Under the pieces are notes generated by a model. That model saw only the letters and a list, made by a program, of their open reading frames with translations. It searched no databases and had not been told where the DNA came from. A stretch of 26,480 nt of DNA from Candidatus Caldarchaeum sp. (lineage in GTDB: Archaea > Thermoproteota > Nitrososphaeria_A > Caldarchaeales > Caldarchaeaceae), in contig JANWZT010000005.1 in the NCBI GenBank assembly GCA_025054515.1, positions 1 to 26,480 of the forward strand, written 5' to 3'. Shown here in pieces: positions 15,002-23,088 of this stretch (position 1 is the stretch's first letter; the number at the start of each line of letters is the position of its first letter). Made by a program: the position numbers and the translations under genes.

Positions 15002-16038
15002 GCCTTTTCGACGGTTATGAGCTTTGACGGAGTCCTGACGAACCTGTTCATCGTAACCTCGGCGACGATTTTGCAATTCCTCACCAAGTTGACAACGTTA
15101 TAGACGAAGTTGCGGAGGCTGACGGCTGTGTTGAGGTCGTTGACTCCGTGGGTAAAGATGTCGTTGAAGGCCATTTCCTCCCCGTATTCCTGCGTCGTCG
15201 TGTTGATGACTTCGTTCGCCAGCGAGATGTCGAGAGACAGAAACGCTTTCATGGTCTTGCCGAAAAGCACTTGAGCGGATTCCAGATGTCTGACGAGCTT
15301 GTTTAGAAGAGCCTGCGATATCTTGCCGTTGAGAAGCTTTTCAACCTCATCCGCAGCCAGCTTCAGAGAATCCGCCATCTCCTCCAACGCACGAACAACC
15401 AGCCGGTCTCCGATGGCCGCGATGTAGGGGTCCGAAGCCTCCTCGCCCCAAACCTCCTTCTTCACGCTGTGAAAGATCTGCCGAATGCAGAGGAAATATA
15501 GTTCGTCGACTTTGCTTTCCATTTTCGCGATGTCGATTAGTGTATCTTTTTTGCCGTCCTTCAAAGCTTCTATCAAGGTGTTGATGCCCATCGTCAACAT
15601 GACCTGCATGCGTTTGATAATTCCCTGAACGGGGAATTTGCTCGGGTCGAGGAAGGACTGTATCACGACCCGGCGTAGGGATTGTTCGACGATTTCAACG
15701 CCCGGCAGCATGTCGACCGTCGAGGCGATGGCCGACTGAACCTCCTCGGAAATTCCGTCGCCCCCGATAACGTTTATCTCTTCGTAGCCTTGCAGATAGG
15801 CTCCGATTATCAACCTCGTCAAAAGCTCGCGGTCTCTTATCTTTGAAACGTCGAGGGTTAGGACAGTGTGCTGGGCCGACCGGTTGGGCCGGGTTTCCAG
15901 CTTTAGTGTGGCGTCGGACATCTCGACGATGGATACTACGTCGCCCGGTTTGAGACCCGATTTTTCCACCCATTTTCTCGGCAGGGAAACTGTAAGGGTT
16001 CCCGAACCCACCCGCTGAACGCGTCTTACGTACGGCAT
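14998..16038 (-). CDS. PhoU-domain regulator with SpoVT/AbrB N-terminus (archaeal phosphate uptake regulator)
   Basis: Residues 1-50 form an AbrB-type swapped-hairpin DNA-binding domain (RRVQRVGSGTLTVSLPRKWVEKSGLKPGD...). A linker domain and two PhoU helical-bundle repeats follow (about 125-340), with KMESKVDELYFLCIRQI and the E/D-rich segments of PhoU that bind metals. Proteins of this layout in archaea are thought to control phosphate transport. No pst transporter genes are in the window, so its targets lie elsewhere. The ATG at 16038 lies downstream of an unusually AT-rich promoter region. Confidence 0.88.
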   Translation of the reverse strand: MPYVRRVQRVGSGTLTVSLPRKWVEKSGLKPGDVVSIVEMSDATLKLETRPNRSAQHTVLTLDVSKIRDRELLTRLIIGAYLQGYEEINVIGGDGISEEVQSAIASTVDMLPGVEIVEQSLRRVVIQSFLDPSKFPVQGIIKRMQVMLTMGINTLIEALKDGKKDTLIDIAKMESKVDELYFLCIRQIFHSVKKEVWGEEASDPYIAAIGDRLVVRALEEMADSLKLAADEVEKLLNGKISQALLNKLVRHLESAQVLFGKTMKAFLSLDISLANEVINTTTQEYGEEMAFNDIFTHGVNDLNTAVSLRNFVYNVVNLVRNCKIVAEVTMNRFVRTPSKLITVEKA

Positions 16039-16181
16039 TTCGCCAACTCGTAAAAAAGCCCTAATTTATATATATCGTCATTTCGCATGAATATATTATA
16101 TCGCCTAAAATTCACGTCATATACTAAATACACCCCATTACATACCGTTACCTACCTACATTCACGCACATAAGCACGGGC
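16039..16181. promoter_or_regulatory. AT-rich intergenic region with two TATA-like elements before the PhoU gene
   Basis: On the minus strand TATATATAAATT (about 16063-16075) lies about 29 bp before ATG 16038, so it is the likely promoter. A second similar element, CGATATAATATATTC (16089-16103), repeats the CGATATA core 26 bp upstream. The rest is rich in A/C/T with short repeated words such as CATATAC and CATTACATAC, leaving room for an operator. At 143 bp it is the longest non-coding stretch in the window. Confidence 0.5.
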
Positions 16182-17672
16182 CTATTCATCGATTCCGAGA
16201 AACATCCCGCCGGGCCGAGCTCGGTAGGCTGGGTTTCCAACGGCGACGACGATGACGTTTTCCATACCGCTTGAACCGAGTGAGAAAAACTGCGTCACAT
16301 CGTCGTCGTAGAAGGTTAGGCCGGTGGCGCCTATGCCGAGGCCGTAGGATGCGAGGTAGAGCAAACCAGCCTTTATGCCGCCGTCCAGCTGAGCCACCCT
16401 ATAGCCCCTGTTACCCATTTTGCCGAGAATTTCCATCAAAGGCGTCATGATGAAAAACACGGCCGACCCGTCTTCTCCCAACTCCTGCTCGAGACAGAGA
16501 AACCCGCTAATCCGCCGGAACTCCCCCTTTTTTAGGGGGACAAGCTGTCCGCCGGAGTATCGGTAGGCTCCGGGGGCGGTGTTTTCGACGGCGTTGACGA
16601 TTATAAAATAGGCCGTGTATGAGCCGAAGTCGGTCGGAACATTTACTGACGCGGTTCTGCACAGCGACATGAAGGCGTCCAGCCCGATGGAGGTGCGGCT
16701 GAATTTTCTCGTCGAGCCGCGGCGGAGAATCACTTCCCACAGCGGAAGGCCTTCGACAGAAACCTGCGTGGCTGTTTCGGCTAAGGGATTTTCCGCCGCC
16801 CGCCGCCATTCAGCCAGTTCATCGACCGATTTCAGCGACGATGCTTTGTGGATTTCTTCGACGGCTGGGTAACGGGTTTCACGTCTCGAAAGAGGGAGGG
16901 TCGCGGGGTTGATGGGTTCGACGGTTTCCACGGTTTCGGGCGTTTTTTCGGAGCTGCCGATCGAGGCGACTATGATGGCTGCTTCTTTGACGCCGTCGAC
17001 TCCGACGAGGTCGTTAACCTTTTCGTCGACAAACCCGGCCGCGAAGAAAGATTTCAGCCCAAAGGCGTTGCAGCAGGCGAACATGTTGGCCACCATCACG
17101 CCGGAATCCCAGAACCAGTGCCGGTAAGACCTTTCCCTGTATTTCCAAGCGTTACGCCACGGAATAGAAGTGAAAACGACCGCGGCAGAGCTTTCGGAAA
17201 CAGATGGATGCGAATAACGGGCGAGAAAGCTTCGGTAATCTCCCCGCCTCAATACATTTAGGCTGAAGGTCTTTGGGTCGAAATGGTATACACCGGGCGA
17301 AAGGCCTTCGACATCGCCGGCGACGACGTAGAGCTCTATTGGGTAGAGGGCCCCGGTTGCGGGTGCGGCTCGGAAGTAGTGAACGCCATCAAAGTACTTG
17401 ACGGCCCGTGTTATGCCGCCGGTGAAAAAGAGAATCGATGCAAGTGTTTTCATGTCCAACGCCATCTTTGAACCGGTCGGTGGTGTAAACGATGCGAAAA
17501 CGGGTTTCTCTGGTTTTGGGATGTCTTTTGGCAGCGGAATTTTCGGCGTGTCGAGATATGTTTTGAAGGGATGGGGTTTGTTGGTCCAGTCGAGACGGTG
17601 GAAACCGGTTCGGACGCTGAAGTAGCTGTGTTTCGTCAGTTCATGAAATTCCAAAGCTTTGGCAGAATCCAC
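16182..17672 (-). CDS. Tandem SagB-type nitroreductase-family oxidoreductase
   Basis: About 496 residues carrying two FMN-nitroreductase domains. The first (roughly 70-255) begins after the SagB N-terminal motif FHELTKHSYFSVR. It contains FRAAPATGALYPIELYVVAG (the SagB R-x-x-P-S-x-G-A motif with Thr), then HWFWDSGVMVANMFACCNAFGL. The second (roughly 295-490) has RRGSTRKFSR and RVAQLDGGIKAGLLYLASYGLGIGATG. SagB-type enzymes oxidise azolines to azoles in modified peptides, but many archaeal homologues have no such peptide neighbours. No YcaO or cyclodehydratase gene lies here. GTG 17672 is chosen as start because a TATA element at 17701 would otherwise abut or fall in the coding region; TTG 17693 is the longest form. 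Confidence 0.82.
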   Translation of the reverse strand: MDSAKALEFHELTKHSYFSVRTGFHRLDWTNKPHPFKTYLDTPKIPLPKDIPKPEKPVFASFTPPTGSKMALDMKTLASILFFTGGITRAVKYFDGVHYFRAAPATGALYPIELYVVAGDVEGLSPGVYHFDPKTFSLNVLRRGDYRSFLARYSHPSVSESSAAVVFTSIPWRNAWKYRERSYRHWFWDSGVMVANMFACCNAFGLKSFFAAGFVDEKVNDLVGVDGVKEAAIIVASIGSSEKTPETVETVEPINPATLPLSRRETRYPAVEEIHKASSLKSVDELAEWRRAAENPLAETATQVSVEGLPLWEVILRRGSTRKFSRTSIGLDAFMSLCRTASVNVPTDFGSYTAYFIIVNAVENTAPGAYRYSGGQLVPLKKGEFRRISGFLCLEQELGEDGSAVFFIMTPLMEILGKMGNRGYRVAQLDGGIKAGLLYLASYGLGIGATGLTFYDDDVTQFFSLGSSGMENVIVVAVGNPAYRARPGGMFLGIDE

Positions 17673-17700
17673 GCCGAAACAACAAATGTTCAAAGAAGAA

Positions 17701-17706
17701 CATAAA
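17701..17706. promoter_or_regulatory. Single TATA-like element between SagB and ALDH, possibly bidirectional
   Basis: Plus strand CATAAA lies about 30 bp before ATG 17734, with a purine-rich GAAGAA immediately upstream like a TFB recognition element. Minus strand TTTATG lies about 31 bp before GTG 17672. The whole divergent gap is 61 bp and holds no second clear TATA box. Confidence 0.45.
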
Positions 17707-17733
17707 GCCTACCTTGACCAAAAACACGACGTT

Positions 17734-19221
17734 ATGAAGATTAACATCTTTATCGACGGTGAAGAATTAACGCCTTCAACCGGAAACTATTCCGAAAGAC
17801 GCGACCCCGGCGACGAAGACAGAGTGATTGGGTTGGTTGCTGATGGTTCGAAGGATGTCGGGGCTGCGGTTGATGCTGCCCGTCGTGCGTTTGACCGGGA
17901 TGCTGGTGGATGGGTTTCGGACTACCGGCTGCGGGCCCGTGTTCTCTACAAGGCCGCGGAACTTCTCCGTCAGAACCTTGACTTTTTCGCGGAAACCGAA
18001 AGCCTCTTCGTCGGAAAAACCATCCGAACCAGCAGATCAAGCGACGTGCCTCGTGCGGCGGAAATCCTCGAGTTCTACGCAGGCCTCGCCGACAAAATAC
18101 TTGGAACGAGCCAAATTCTGCGGACGGGTGATTTGGTGGCCGTCGTCAAACAGCCCGTCGGCGTCGTCGCAGCCATCACACCGTGGAACTTCCCCCTCGT
18201 GATAATGTGCAGACAAGTGGCACCGGCCCTCGCCGCCGGATGCACAGTCGTCACCAAGCCAGCGTCCTTGACGCCGGCCTCTGCCTTCGAATTCGCGAAA
18301 ATACTGACGAAAGCGGGAGCTCCGAAAGGTGTCTTCAACGTCGTCACGGGAAGCGGTGAAACCGTCGGCAGCAGTTTGGTGAAAAGCGACAAAGTCGACG
18401 CGGTCAACTTCACGGGCGAAACATCGACGGGGAGATGGATTATGGAGCAGGCCGCCGGCTCCTTAAAGCGTGTGATACTTGAGCTGGGTGGAAAGAATCC
18501 CAACATCGTCTTCGAAGACGCCGACCTCGAACGAGCGGCCACCGCCGTCACCTACGGAGCATACGCCAACAACGGAGAATCATGCGCCGCCGGCTCGAGG
18601 CTTCTCGTCCATTCTAACGTGAAGCAAAAGTTTATCGAAATGGTTGTTGAAAGGGTGCGACGCATGCGCGTGGGCTACCAGCTCGACGAAAAAACGGATT
18701 TGGGGCCTTTGGTCAGCCGGAAGCAGCTGGAAAGCGTGCTGGAATACGTTGGAGCCGCCGCATCCGAGGGGCTGAACATCGTCTACGGAGGAAACCGGCT
18801 GACCGAAAGCTTCTACGCAAGAGGAAACTACATGCAGCCAACAGTCATCGTCGACACACCACGAGAAAGCAAGCTCTTCCAAGAAGAAATCTTCGGCCCC
18901 GTCCTAACCGTAACGGAGTTCCGCGACGAAGACGAAGCGGTCGAGCTCGCCAACGCAACCCTCTACGGCCTCGCAGCCGGAGTCTGGAGCAACGACGTCG
19001 GAAAAGCCGTGCGCGTCGCCGAAAAAATCAAAGCCGGAGCCGTCTGGGTGAACACCTACTACACCCTACCGGTCGAAATGCCTTGGGGCGGGTTCAAACA
19101 ATCAGGATTGGGCCGTAACAACACAGTCCACGCCATCGAACACTATCTCGAACACAAAGGCATCTACGTCGACAACCAGCAAGGCCCGATGAGGCCCTAC
19201 TACCGGTTGGTGCTCGGCTGA
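17734..19221 (+). CDS. NAD(P)-dependent aldehyde dehydrogenase
   Basis: The 495-residue enzyme oxidises an aldehyde to the acid. All core ALDH residues are present: Asn152 in PWNFP, Lys175 in TKPAS, Glu250 in LELGGKNPNIV and the nucleophile Cys284 in NNGESCAAGSR. Also present are EIFGPVLTV and the C-terminal PWGGFKQSGLGR. Sequence type resembles the betaine/gamma-aminobutyraldehyde dehydrogenase branch, but the substrate is not fixed by what can be read. ATG 17734 is chosen; the longer frame from TTG 17659 would run back into the divergent SagB gene and across the TATA element. The stop shares one base with the next gene (TGATG). Confidence 0.9.
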   Translation: MKINIFIDGEELTPSTGNYSERRDPGDEDRVIGLVADGSKDVGAAVDAARRAFDRDAGGWVSDYRLRARVLYKAAELLRQNLDFFAETESLFVGKTIRTSRSSDVPRAAEILEFYAGLADKILGTSQILRTGDLVAVVKQPVGVVAAITPWNFPLVIMCRQVAPALAAGCTVVTKPASLTPASAFEFAKILTKAGAPKGVFNVVTGSGETVGSSLVKSDKVDAVNFTGETSTGRWIMEQAAGSLKRVILELGGKNPNIVFEDADLERAATAVTYGAYANNGESCAAGSRLLVHSNVKQKFIEMVVERVRRMRVGYQLDEKTDLGPLVSRKQLESVLEYVGAAASEGLNIVYGGNRLTESFYARGNYMQPTVIVDTPRESKLFQEEIFGPVLTVTEFRDEDEAVELANATLYGLAAGVWSNDVGKAVRVAEKIKAGAVWVNTYYTLPVEMPWGGFKQSGLGRNNTVHAIEHYLEHKGIYVDNQQGPMRPYYRLVLG

Positions 19222-19697
19222 TGAAATTGGCTGAAATGCTGGAGAAAACAACGTTCCAAGGCCGCGTCCTGTTCATCGGAAGCCCCCTACACGCTGTAGA
19301 AATTGCGGAAAAACTTTCCATCTCCGAACTGGTCGTCGCCACCGACGACCGACAATCTCTGGAACAAGCCATGACATCTCACCACGGCCTAAAAATAACA
19401 CCCATCTACACACGCGTCATCGAAAGACTCGTCGAACTGCCTTCACAAAGCTTCGACACCATCATCGCAATCTACGCGCTTGAAAAAGCCGTGAACAAAC
19501 GAGCCTTCATGACCGAAGCCCGCCGACTCCTACGAGAAAAAGGAAAACTATTCATCACAGAAAAAATCAAAAGCTTTCTCAGAGGACAAGGCCTCAAAAA
19601 AGAGGAGTTCGAGAAACTTCTCAACACACAAGGCTACGCAACCGAAAGCCTACAATACCGAGGGGGAGAAGCTTTAGCGGTTTTGGTCAAACAGTAG
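19221..19697 (+). CDS. Degenerate methyltransferase-like (Rossmann-fold) protein
   Basis: 158 residues with a class I methyltransferase outline: strand 1 RVLFIGSP, strand 2 LVVATDDRQSLEQA, strand 4 SFDTIIAIYALEKAVNKRAFMTEARRLLREKGKLFITE, and a C-terminal segment TESLQYRGGEALAVLVKQ. In ordinary enzymes strand 1 ends in a Gly-x-Gly loop; here it reads GSPLHA, so SAM binding is doubtful. It starts on the stop of the ALDH gene with a 1-bp overlap, so it is expressed with ALDH and may be an accessory or a non-enzymatic fold. Confidence 0.65.
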   Translation: MKLAEMLEKTTFQGRVLFIGSPLHAVEIAEKLSISELVVATDDRQSLEQAMTSHHGLKITPIYTRVIERLVELPSQSFDTIIAIYALEKAVNKRAFMTEARRLLREKGKLFITEKIKSFLRGQGLKKEEFEKLLNTQGYATESLQYRGGEALAVLVKQ

Positions 19698-19763
19698 CCG
19701 GGTCGTTAACCCTGTTTATCTCCATGATGAGACTGTAGTTTGTTGGAATTAGGGGAAGGCGCT
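19698..19763. other. Short convergent intergenic gap
   Basis: 66 bp between the methyltransferase-like gene (+) and marC-type gene (-). No strong T-tract, hairpin or RNA gene is visible. Confidence 0.4.
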
Positions 19764-20354
19764 TCAAGCTGTTAATATGTTAGCCAACCCCGTCACGACG
19801 TACTGTACTCCGACGGCGGCGACGAAGACGGACATTATTCGGGCGACGGCGTCTGCTCCTCCTTCGCCTATGACCGCCAGTAGCCAGTCGATGCTCCGCA
19901 GAACAAGCCATGTGGACGCCATCACAACCATTACGGGAAGCAGAGAATAGGGGACGCCGAGGGAGTTGATGGAGAATATGACGGTCGTTATCGCTCCCGG
20001 TCCTGCGAGGAGCGGGAATGCGAGGGGAAAGACACCGGGGTTGGATGAACGAGCTTGCCACCCTTCGCCTCCCTGTATGAGTATTCTAAAGGCTAGAACA
20101 AGGAGAAGCAGACCTCCTGCTACGGTGAAGCTGGCGACCGATATGCCGAGGATGGCAAGCATTCCGTGGCCTCCCAAAGAGAAGACGAGCAGTAAGACTG
20201 TACCTACTAGGACGGATTGGTTGATGACTTGTTTTCTCCGCTCTGTCCCGAGGTCTTTGGTTAGTGTTGCGACGAAGGGTAGAACGCCTACTGGGTCGAC
20301 GATGACAAAGAGGGCGATCGTTGATTTGAATAGTTCGAATGCGACGTTTTCCAC
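19764..20354 (-). CDS. MarC-family integral membrane protein
   Basis: 196 residues, six hydrophobic segments. The family landmarks FVIVDPVGVLPFVATLT at the N-terminus and the mid-protein FPLLAGPGAITTVI are both present. MarC proteins were once linked to multidrug resistance in bacteria but have no settled function. GTG 20354 is the start, 26 bp after a TATA box, so it has its own promoter although the QueT-like gene ends only 31 bp upstream. Confidence 0.9.
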   Translation of the reverse strand: MENVAFELFKSTIALFVIVDPVGVLPFVATLTKDLGTERRKQVINQSVLVGTVLLLVFSLGGHGMLAILGISVASFTVAGGLLLLVLAFRILIQGGEGWQARSSNPGVFPLAFPLLAGPGAITTVIFSINSLGVPYSLLPVMVVMASTWLVLRSIDWLLAVIGEGGADAVARIMSVFVAAVGVQYVVTGLANILTA

Positions 20355-20375
20355 GGCGGGTTTACTGCTTCCCGT

Positions 20376-20383
20376 TTTTATAT
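20376..20383 (-). promoter_or_regulatory. TATA box of the MarC gene
   Basis: Minus strand ATATAAAA, centred about 26 bp before GTG 20354, predicts a leaderless transcript starting with GTG. It sits just downstream of the stop of the preceding gene. Confidence 0.6.
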
Positions 20384-20385
20384 TT

Positions 20386-20871
20386 CTATGGTTCGATGGC
20401 TTGGGGTTTGACCGGTTTGGGCATGCGTGATTTTACGGCGAAGTAGAGGGCGGTGCCTATGGCGAGGGCGATTCCCTGACCGATGAACGCGTTGGCGAAA
20501 GCGTCACCTCTTCCCGTCACGGTCGATGTGAGAAAGGCTATCCAGAACGATGTGATGAAGTAGTAGGCTACCACTCCGAGGAATATGGACTTGTTTGCGA
20601 GTTTTCTAAGAACCAGTAGAGCTATGAAGGCTACGCCGGGTGTTATCAGGTCGAGGGGGCCGAGGGGTGATGCCATGTTTGCGATGAACTGGCCGAATAC
20701 GAGGCCGACGACTGATGCGAACCCAAATATCGCCGCCAACGGCGTGACGATTTCCCCTGTTTTGACCCGGATATCGCCTATCGGCAAAGTTCCTAATGCG
20801 AGTGTTCCGGCGGCGTAGATTGCTGCGAAGATGACGAAGACACCGAAATGAGTGGACGTGAGACGCATCAT
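20386..20871 (-). CDS. QueT-like ECF transporter substrate-binding (S) component
   Basis: 161 residues with about five or six hydrophobic helices. The helix-1 region FAAIYAAGTLAL, the following IGDIRVKTGEIVTPLAAIFG, then GLVFGQFIANMASPLGPLDLITPG, match the pattern of QueT proteins (GxIQxRxSEAL ... GLxLGxxIANxxSPxGxxD). QueT proteins capture queuosine precursors for an ECF energy-coupling module; in an archaeon an archaeosine-type base precursor is a reasonable guess. The EcfA and EcfT genes are not in the window. It starts with two Met codons at 20871, 12 bp after the oxidase subunit III stop, hence one operon. Confidence 0.65.
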   Translation of the reverse strand: MMRLTSTHFGVFVIFAAIYAAGTLALGTLPIGDIRVKTGEIVTPLAAIFGFASVVGLVFGQFIANMASPLGPLDLITPGVAFIALLVLRKLANKSIFLGVVAYYFITSFWIAFLTSTVTGRGDAFANAFIGQGIALAIGTALYFAVKSRMPKPVKPQAIEP

Positions 20872-20883
20872 ATTCTTTTCACC

Positions 20884-21720
20884 CTAATGACTATGCATCC
20901 ACAGCAGCGCGCCTTCGTAGATGATTGCGAAAAGTAGCAGCCAGACGAGGTGGACGAAGTGCCAGTAGATGCTGACGCTTTCGAGAAGTCCGTAGCTTCT
21001 GGAGCTGAACTGCCCCAGCTTAGCACGCCAAGCGACAACGCCGAGGGCGAGCACGCCGCCGAGAACGTGTGCTCCATGAGCTCCCAGAAGTATGTAGAAC
21101 ATGGCGGCGTAGATTCCGGTGTCGGGTGTGAAGCCGAGGTCGAATATGAGGTGAGGCCATTCGAGGCCGAGTTTTAGGATGAGGAACCCGGTTCCGAACA
21201 ACGCGGTAGCGACTATTCCGGCGAGGACTGGTTTTTGGCGGTCTCGTTTGACGGAGAAGACGGCGTATTCTATGGCGAGGCTGCTGAAGAGGAGCATGAA
21301 GGTTTGGAGGCGTGGGATGAAGTCGTCAAGATGTGGGGCGTCGGGTGGAGGCCATACGGGGAATGACGCTCTTATGACGAAGTAGCTGCCGAACCCTGCA
21401 CCGAACAAAGCAACCTCTGTGAACAGGAATACCGCTGTCGGGAACCCAACACCGCCAACTTTCTCCGGCTCGGACGGTATCGCGGTTCCTTTCAGCCGTG
21501 CAAAAAACATTTCAATTACGTGGGGCCATGACTTGACTTCCCTGCTGATGAATACTCCGAGGGTGATGATGAAGACGGCGATGAGGCCCAGCCCGAGGTT
21601 GAAGTTGATGTTTTTGAGTATGAGAACGAGACCGGCGACGAGAACTATGACTGCGAGGCCTATTATGGCTGGCCAGAGACTGCCTTCATGAACATGTTCT
21701 TCGTGTTCAGCGGTTTGCAT
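20884..21720 (-). CDS. Haem-copper (cytochrome c/quinol) oxidase subunit III
   Basis: The 278-residue protein has seven hydrophobic helices. Landmarks of subunit III are FPTAVFLFTEVALFGAGFGSYFV with the conserved Glu, FMLLFSSLAIEYA, AMFYILLGAHGAHVLGGV, and the last helix SIYWHFVHLVWLLLF. Subunit III stabilises the catalytic subunit I and supports proton uptake in aerobic respiration. The N-terminus is His/Glu-rich (TAEHEEHVHEG). Subunits I and II are not adjacent in the window. ATG 21720 is preceded by a TATA box at 28 bp. Confidence 0.92.
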   Translation of the reverse strand: MQTAEHEEHVHEGSLWPAIIGLAVIVLVAGLVLILKNINFNLGLGLIAVFIITLGVFISREVKSWPHVIEMFFARLKGTAIPSEPEKVGGVGFPTAVFLFTEVALFGAGFGSYFVIRASFPVWPPPDAPHLDDFIPRLQTFMLLFSSLAIEYAVFSVKRDRQKPVLAGIVATALFGTGFLILKLGLEWPHLIFDLGFTPDTGIYAAMFYILLGAHGAHVLGGVLALGVVAWRAKLGQFSSRSYGLLESVSIYWHFVHLVWLLLFAIIYEGALLWMHSH

Positions 21721-21744
21721 GCTCGTTTTTTCCGCGAGACACGG

Positions 21745-21752
21745 GTATTAAT
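21745..21752 (-). promoter_or_regulatory. TATA box of the oxidase subunit III operon
   Basis: Minus strand ATTAATAC, centred about 28 bp before ATG 21720. It shares a 90-bp divergent region with the permease promoter. Confidence 0.55.
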
Positions 21753-21770
21753 GGTTTTTCCACAACCGCG

Positions 21771-21784
21771 GAAAAAGTCTTAAC
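21771..21784 (+). promoter_or_regulatory. BRE/TATA element of the ArsB/NhaD permease
   Basis: GAAAAAG followed by TCTTAAC. The TATA-like centre is about 30 bp before ATG 21811, and the purine-rich GAAAAA fits a TFB recognition element. This supports 21811 over an upstream start at 21790. Confidence 0.45.
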
Positions 21785-21810
21785 ATCGGTTGTCGCTCGA
21801 ATGCGATAAC

Positions 21811-23088
21811 ATGGTTTGGGGGAATTCGGCTTTCGCGGGGCTGGTCGTCGCGGGCTTCCTCCTCGCCGGGCTTCTTCTCCGGGGCCGGTATCCACACATC
21901 CCCATCTGGTCGATTATGATGGCGGCGATGTTTCTTTCTTTGTTGACGGGTCTCGTCGGGGTGGATGAAGCGGTTGGTTTCGTCGATTTCGATGTTGTGT
22001 TTTTCTTGGTCGGGATGTTTGCGTTGGTTGGGTTGGCGGAGTCTTCGGGGCTGCTCAACTACATCGCCGTCACGGCTCTATCTTATTTCGGCAACACGGT
22101 TTCGATGGTTGTGGGCTCTTCGCTGGTCTTCGGGTTGATGGCCGCGTTCTTCCTCAACGACACCGTTGCGTTGATGGGGCCCGCGATAGCGGTTCTGGTC
22201 GGAAAAGCCATCGGCAACAAATATGAAGCATCTTTCATGCTTCTTCTCCACGCCATAACCGTCGGCTCGGTGATGACGCCGGTCGGCAACCCGCAAAACC
22301 TCATGATAGCCATCCAGTCGGGGATGCAGGCGCCGTTCATCTCTTTCTTAGCAAAGCTCGCAGTCCCGACAGTCATCTCCCTCGTCGTTCTCGGGCTCTA
22401 CATCGTCAAGGTTTACGGGGTCGAGAAAAGGCCCGTGACGGCGGTCGCCCTACCCGCGGAAGCGATTGTTTCGAGGAAGGACGCCTACATAGCGGCCTTG
22501 GGCATCTCCGTGTCCGCTGGAGCAATTCTCGTCAACGACGCGTTCGCCGCCTTAGGTCTTCCACATGTCTCGAGCCGGGGGTTGATTCCTTTCATAGTCG
22601 CCGCCGCCGTCTGGCCTTTTGTTTCCAGCCCACGGGATGTTCTGTCCCGCGTCGACCTCGGGACGATATTGTTCTTTGTGGCGATGTTTGTTACGATGGA
22701 GGGGGTATGGCGTTCGGGCCTTCTTCAGATGGTCTTGAGCCATGCAGGTAGTGTTGGGTTCAACGGGTTTGGCGGGATTTTGTTGACGATGACGGCTTCG
22801 CTGGGTTTCAGCCAGATACTCAGCAACGTTCCCTTCACAAAGCTTTTCATTCAATATATGCGGGAAAACGGCGTAACGGGCGCCGATGAAAACCTCTGGC
22901 TCAGCCTCGCAACCTATTCGACCATCGCCGGAAGCCTAACCATCCTCGGAGCCGCCTCCAACATAATCGTACTCGAAGTCCTCGAAAGAAGATATCAACT
23001 GACCATTTCATTCTGGCGGTTCATGAAAATCGGCGTCCCCGTCGTCGCCTTCACATCCGTCATTTACCTGCCTTTCCTACTGCTGTAG
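21811..23088 (+). CDS. ArsB/NhaD-type anion or Na+/H+ permease (ion transporter superfamily)
   Basis: 425 residues, about 11-12 helices. Two re-entrant style motifs typical of the IT superfamily are present: AAFFLNDTVALMGPAIAVLV and later SQILSNVPFTKLF. Each is followed by a Gly-Asn or Ala-Asn pore segment (TPVGNPQNLMI and LGAASNIIVLE). These define the ArsB/NhaD/CitM group, which exports arsenite or exchanges Na+ for H+, or carries carboxylates. No arsenate reductase or ArsR gene is near, so arsenic resistance is not supported by context. The 3' end overlaps the convergent eIF2B-like gene by 12 bp. Confidence 0.85.
   Translation: MVWGNSAFAGLVVAGFLLAGLLLRGRYPHIPIWSIMMAAMFLSLLTGLVGVDEAVGFVDFDVVFFLVGMFALVGLAESSGLLNYIAVTALSYFGNTVSMVVGSSLVFGLMAAFFLNDTVALMGPAIAVLVGKAIGNKYEASFMLLLHAITVGSVMTPVGNPQNLMIAIQSGMQAPFISFLAKLAVPTVISLVVLGLYIVKVYGVEKRPVTAVALPAEAIVSRKDAYIAALGISVSAGAILVNDAFAALGLPHVSSRGLIPFIVAAAVWPFVSSPRDVLSRVDLGTILFFVAMFVTMEGVWRSGLLQMVLSHAGSVGFNGFGGILLTMTASLGFSQILSNVPFTKLFIQYMRENGVTGADENLWLSLATYSTIAGSLTILGAASNIIVLEVLERRYQLTISFWRFMKIGVPVVAFTSVIYLPFLLL

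Noticed and set aside
21811..23088. Arsenic resistance locus
   Set aside because: The permease family also covers NhaD and carboxylate carriers, and no arsenate reductase or ArsR neighbour exists.
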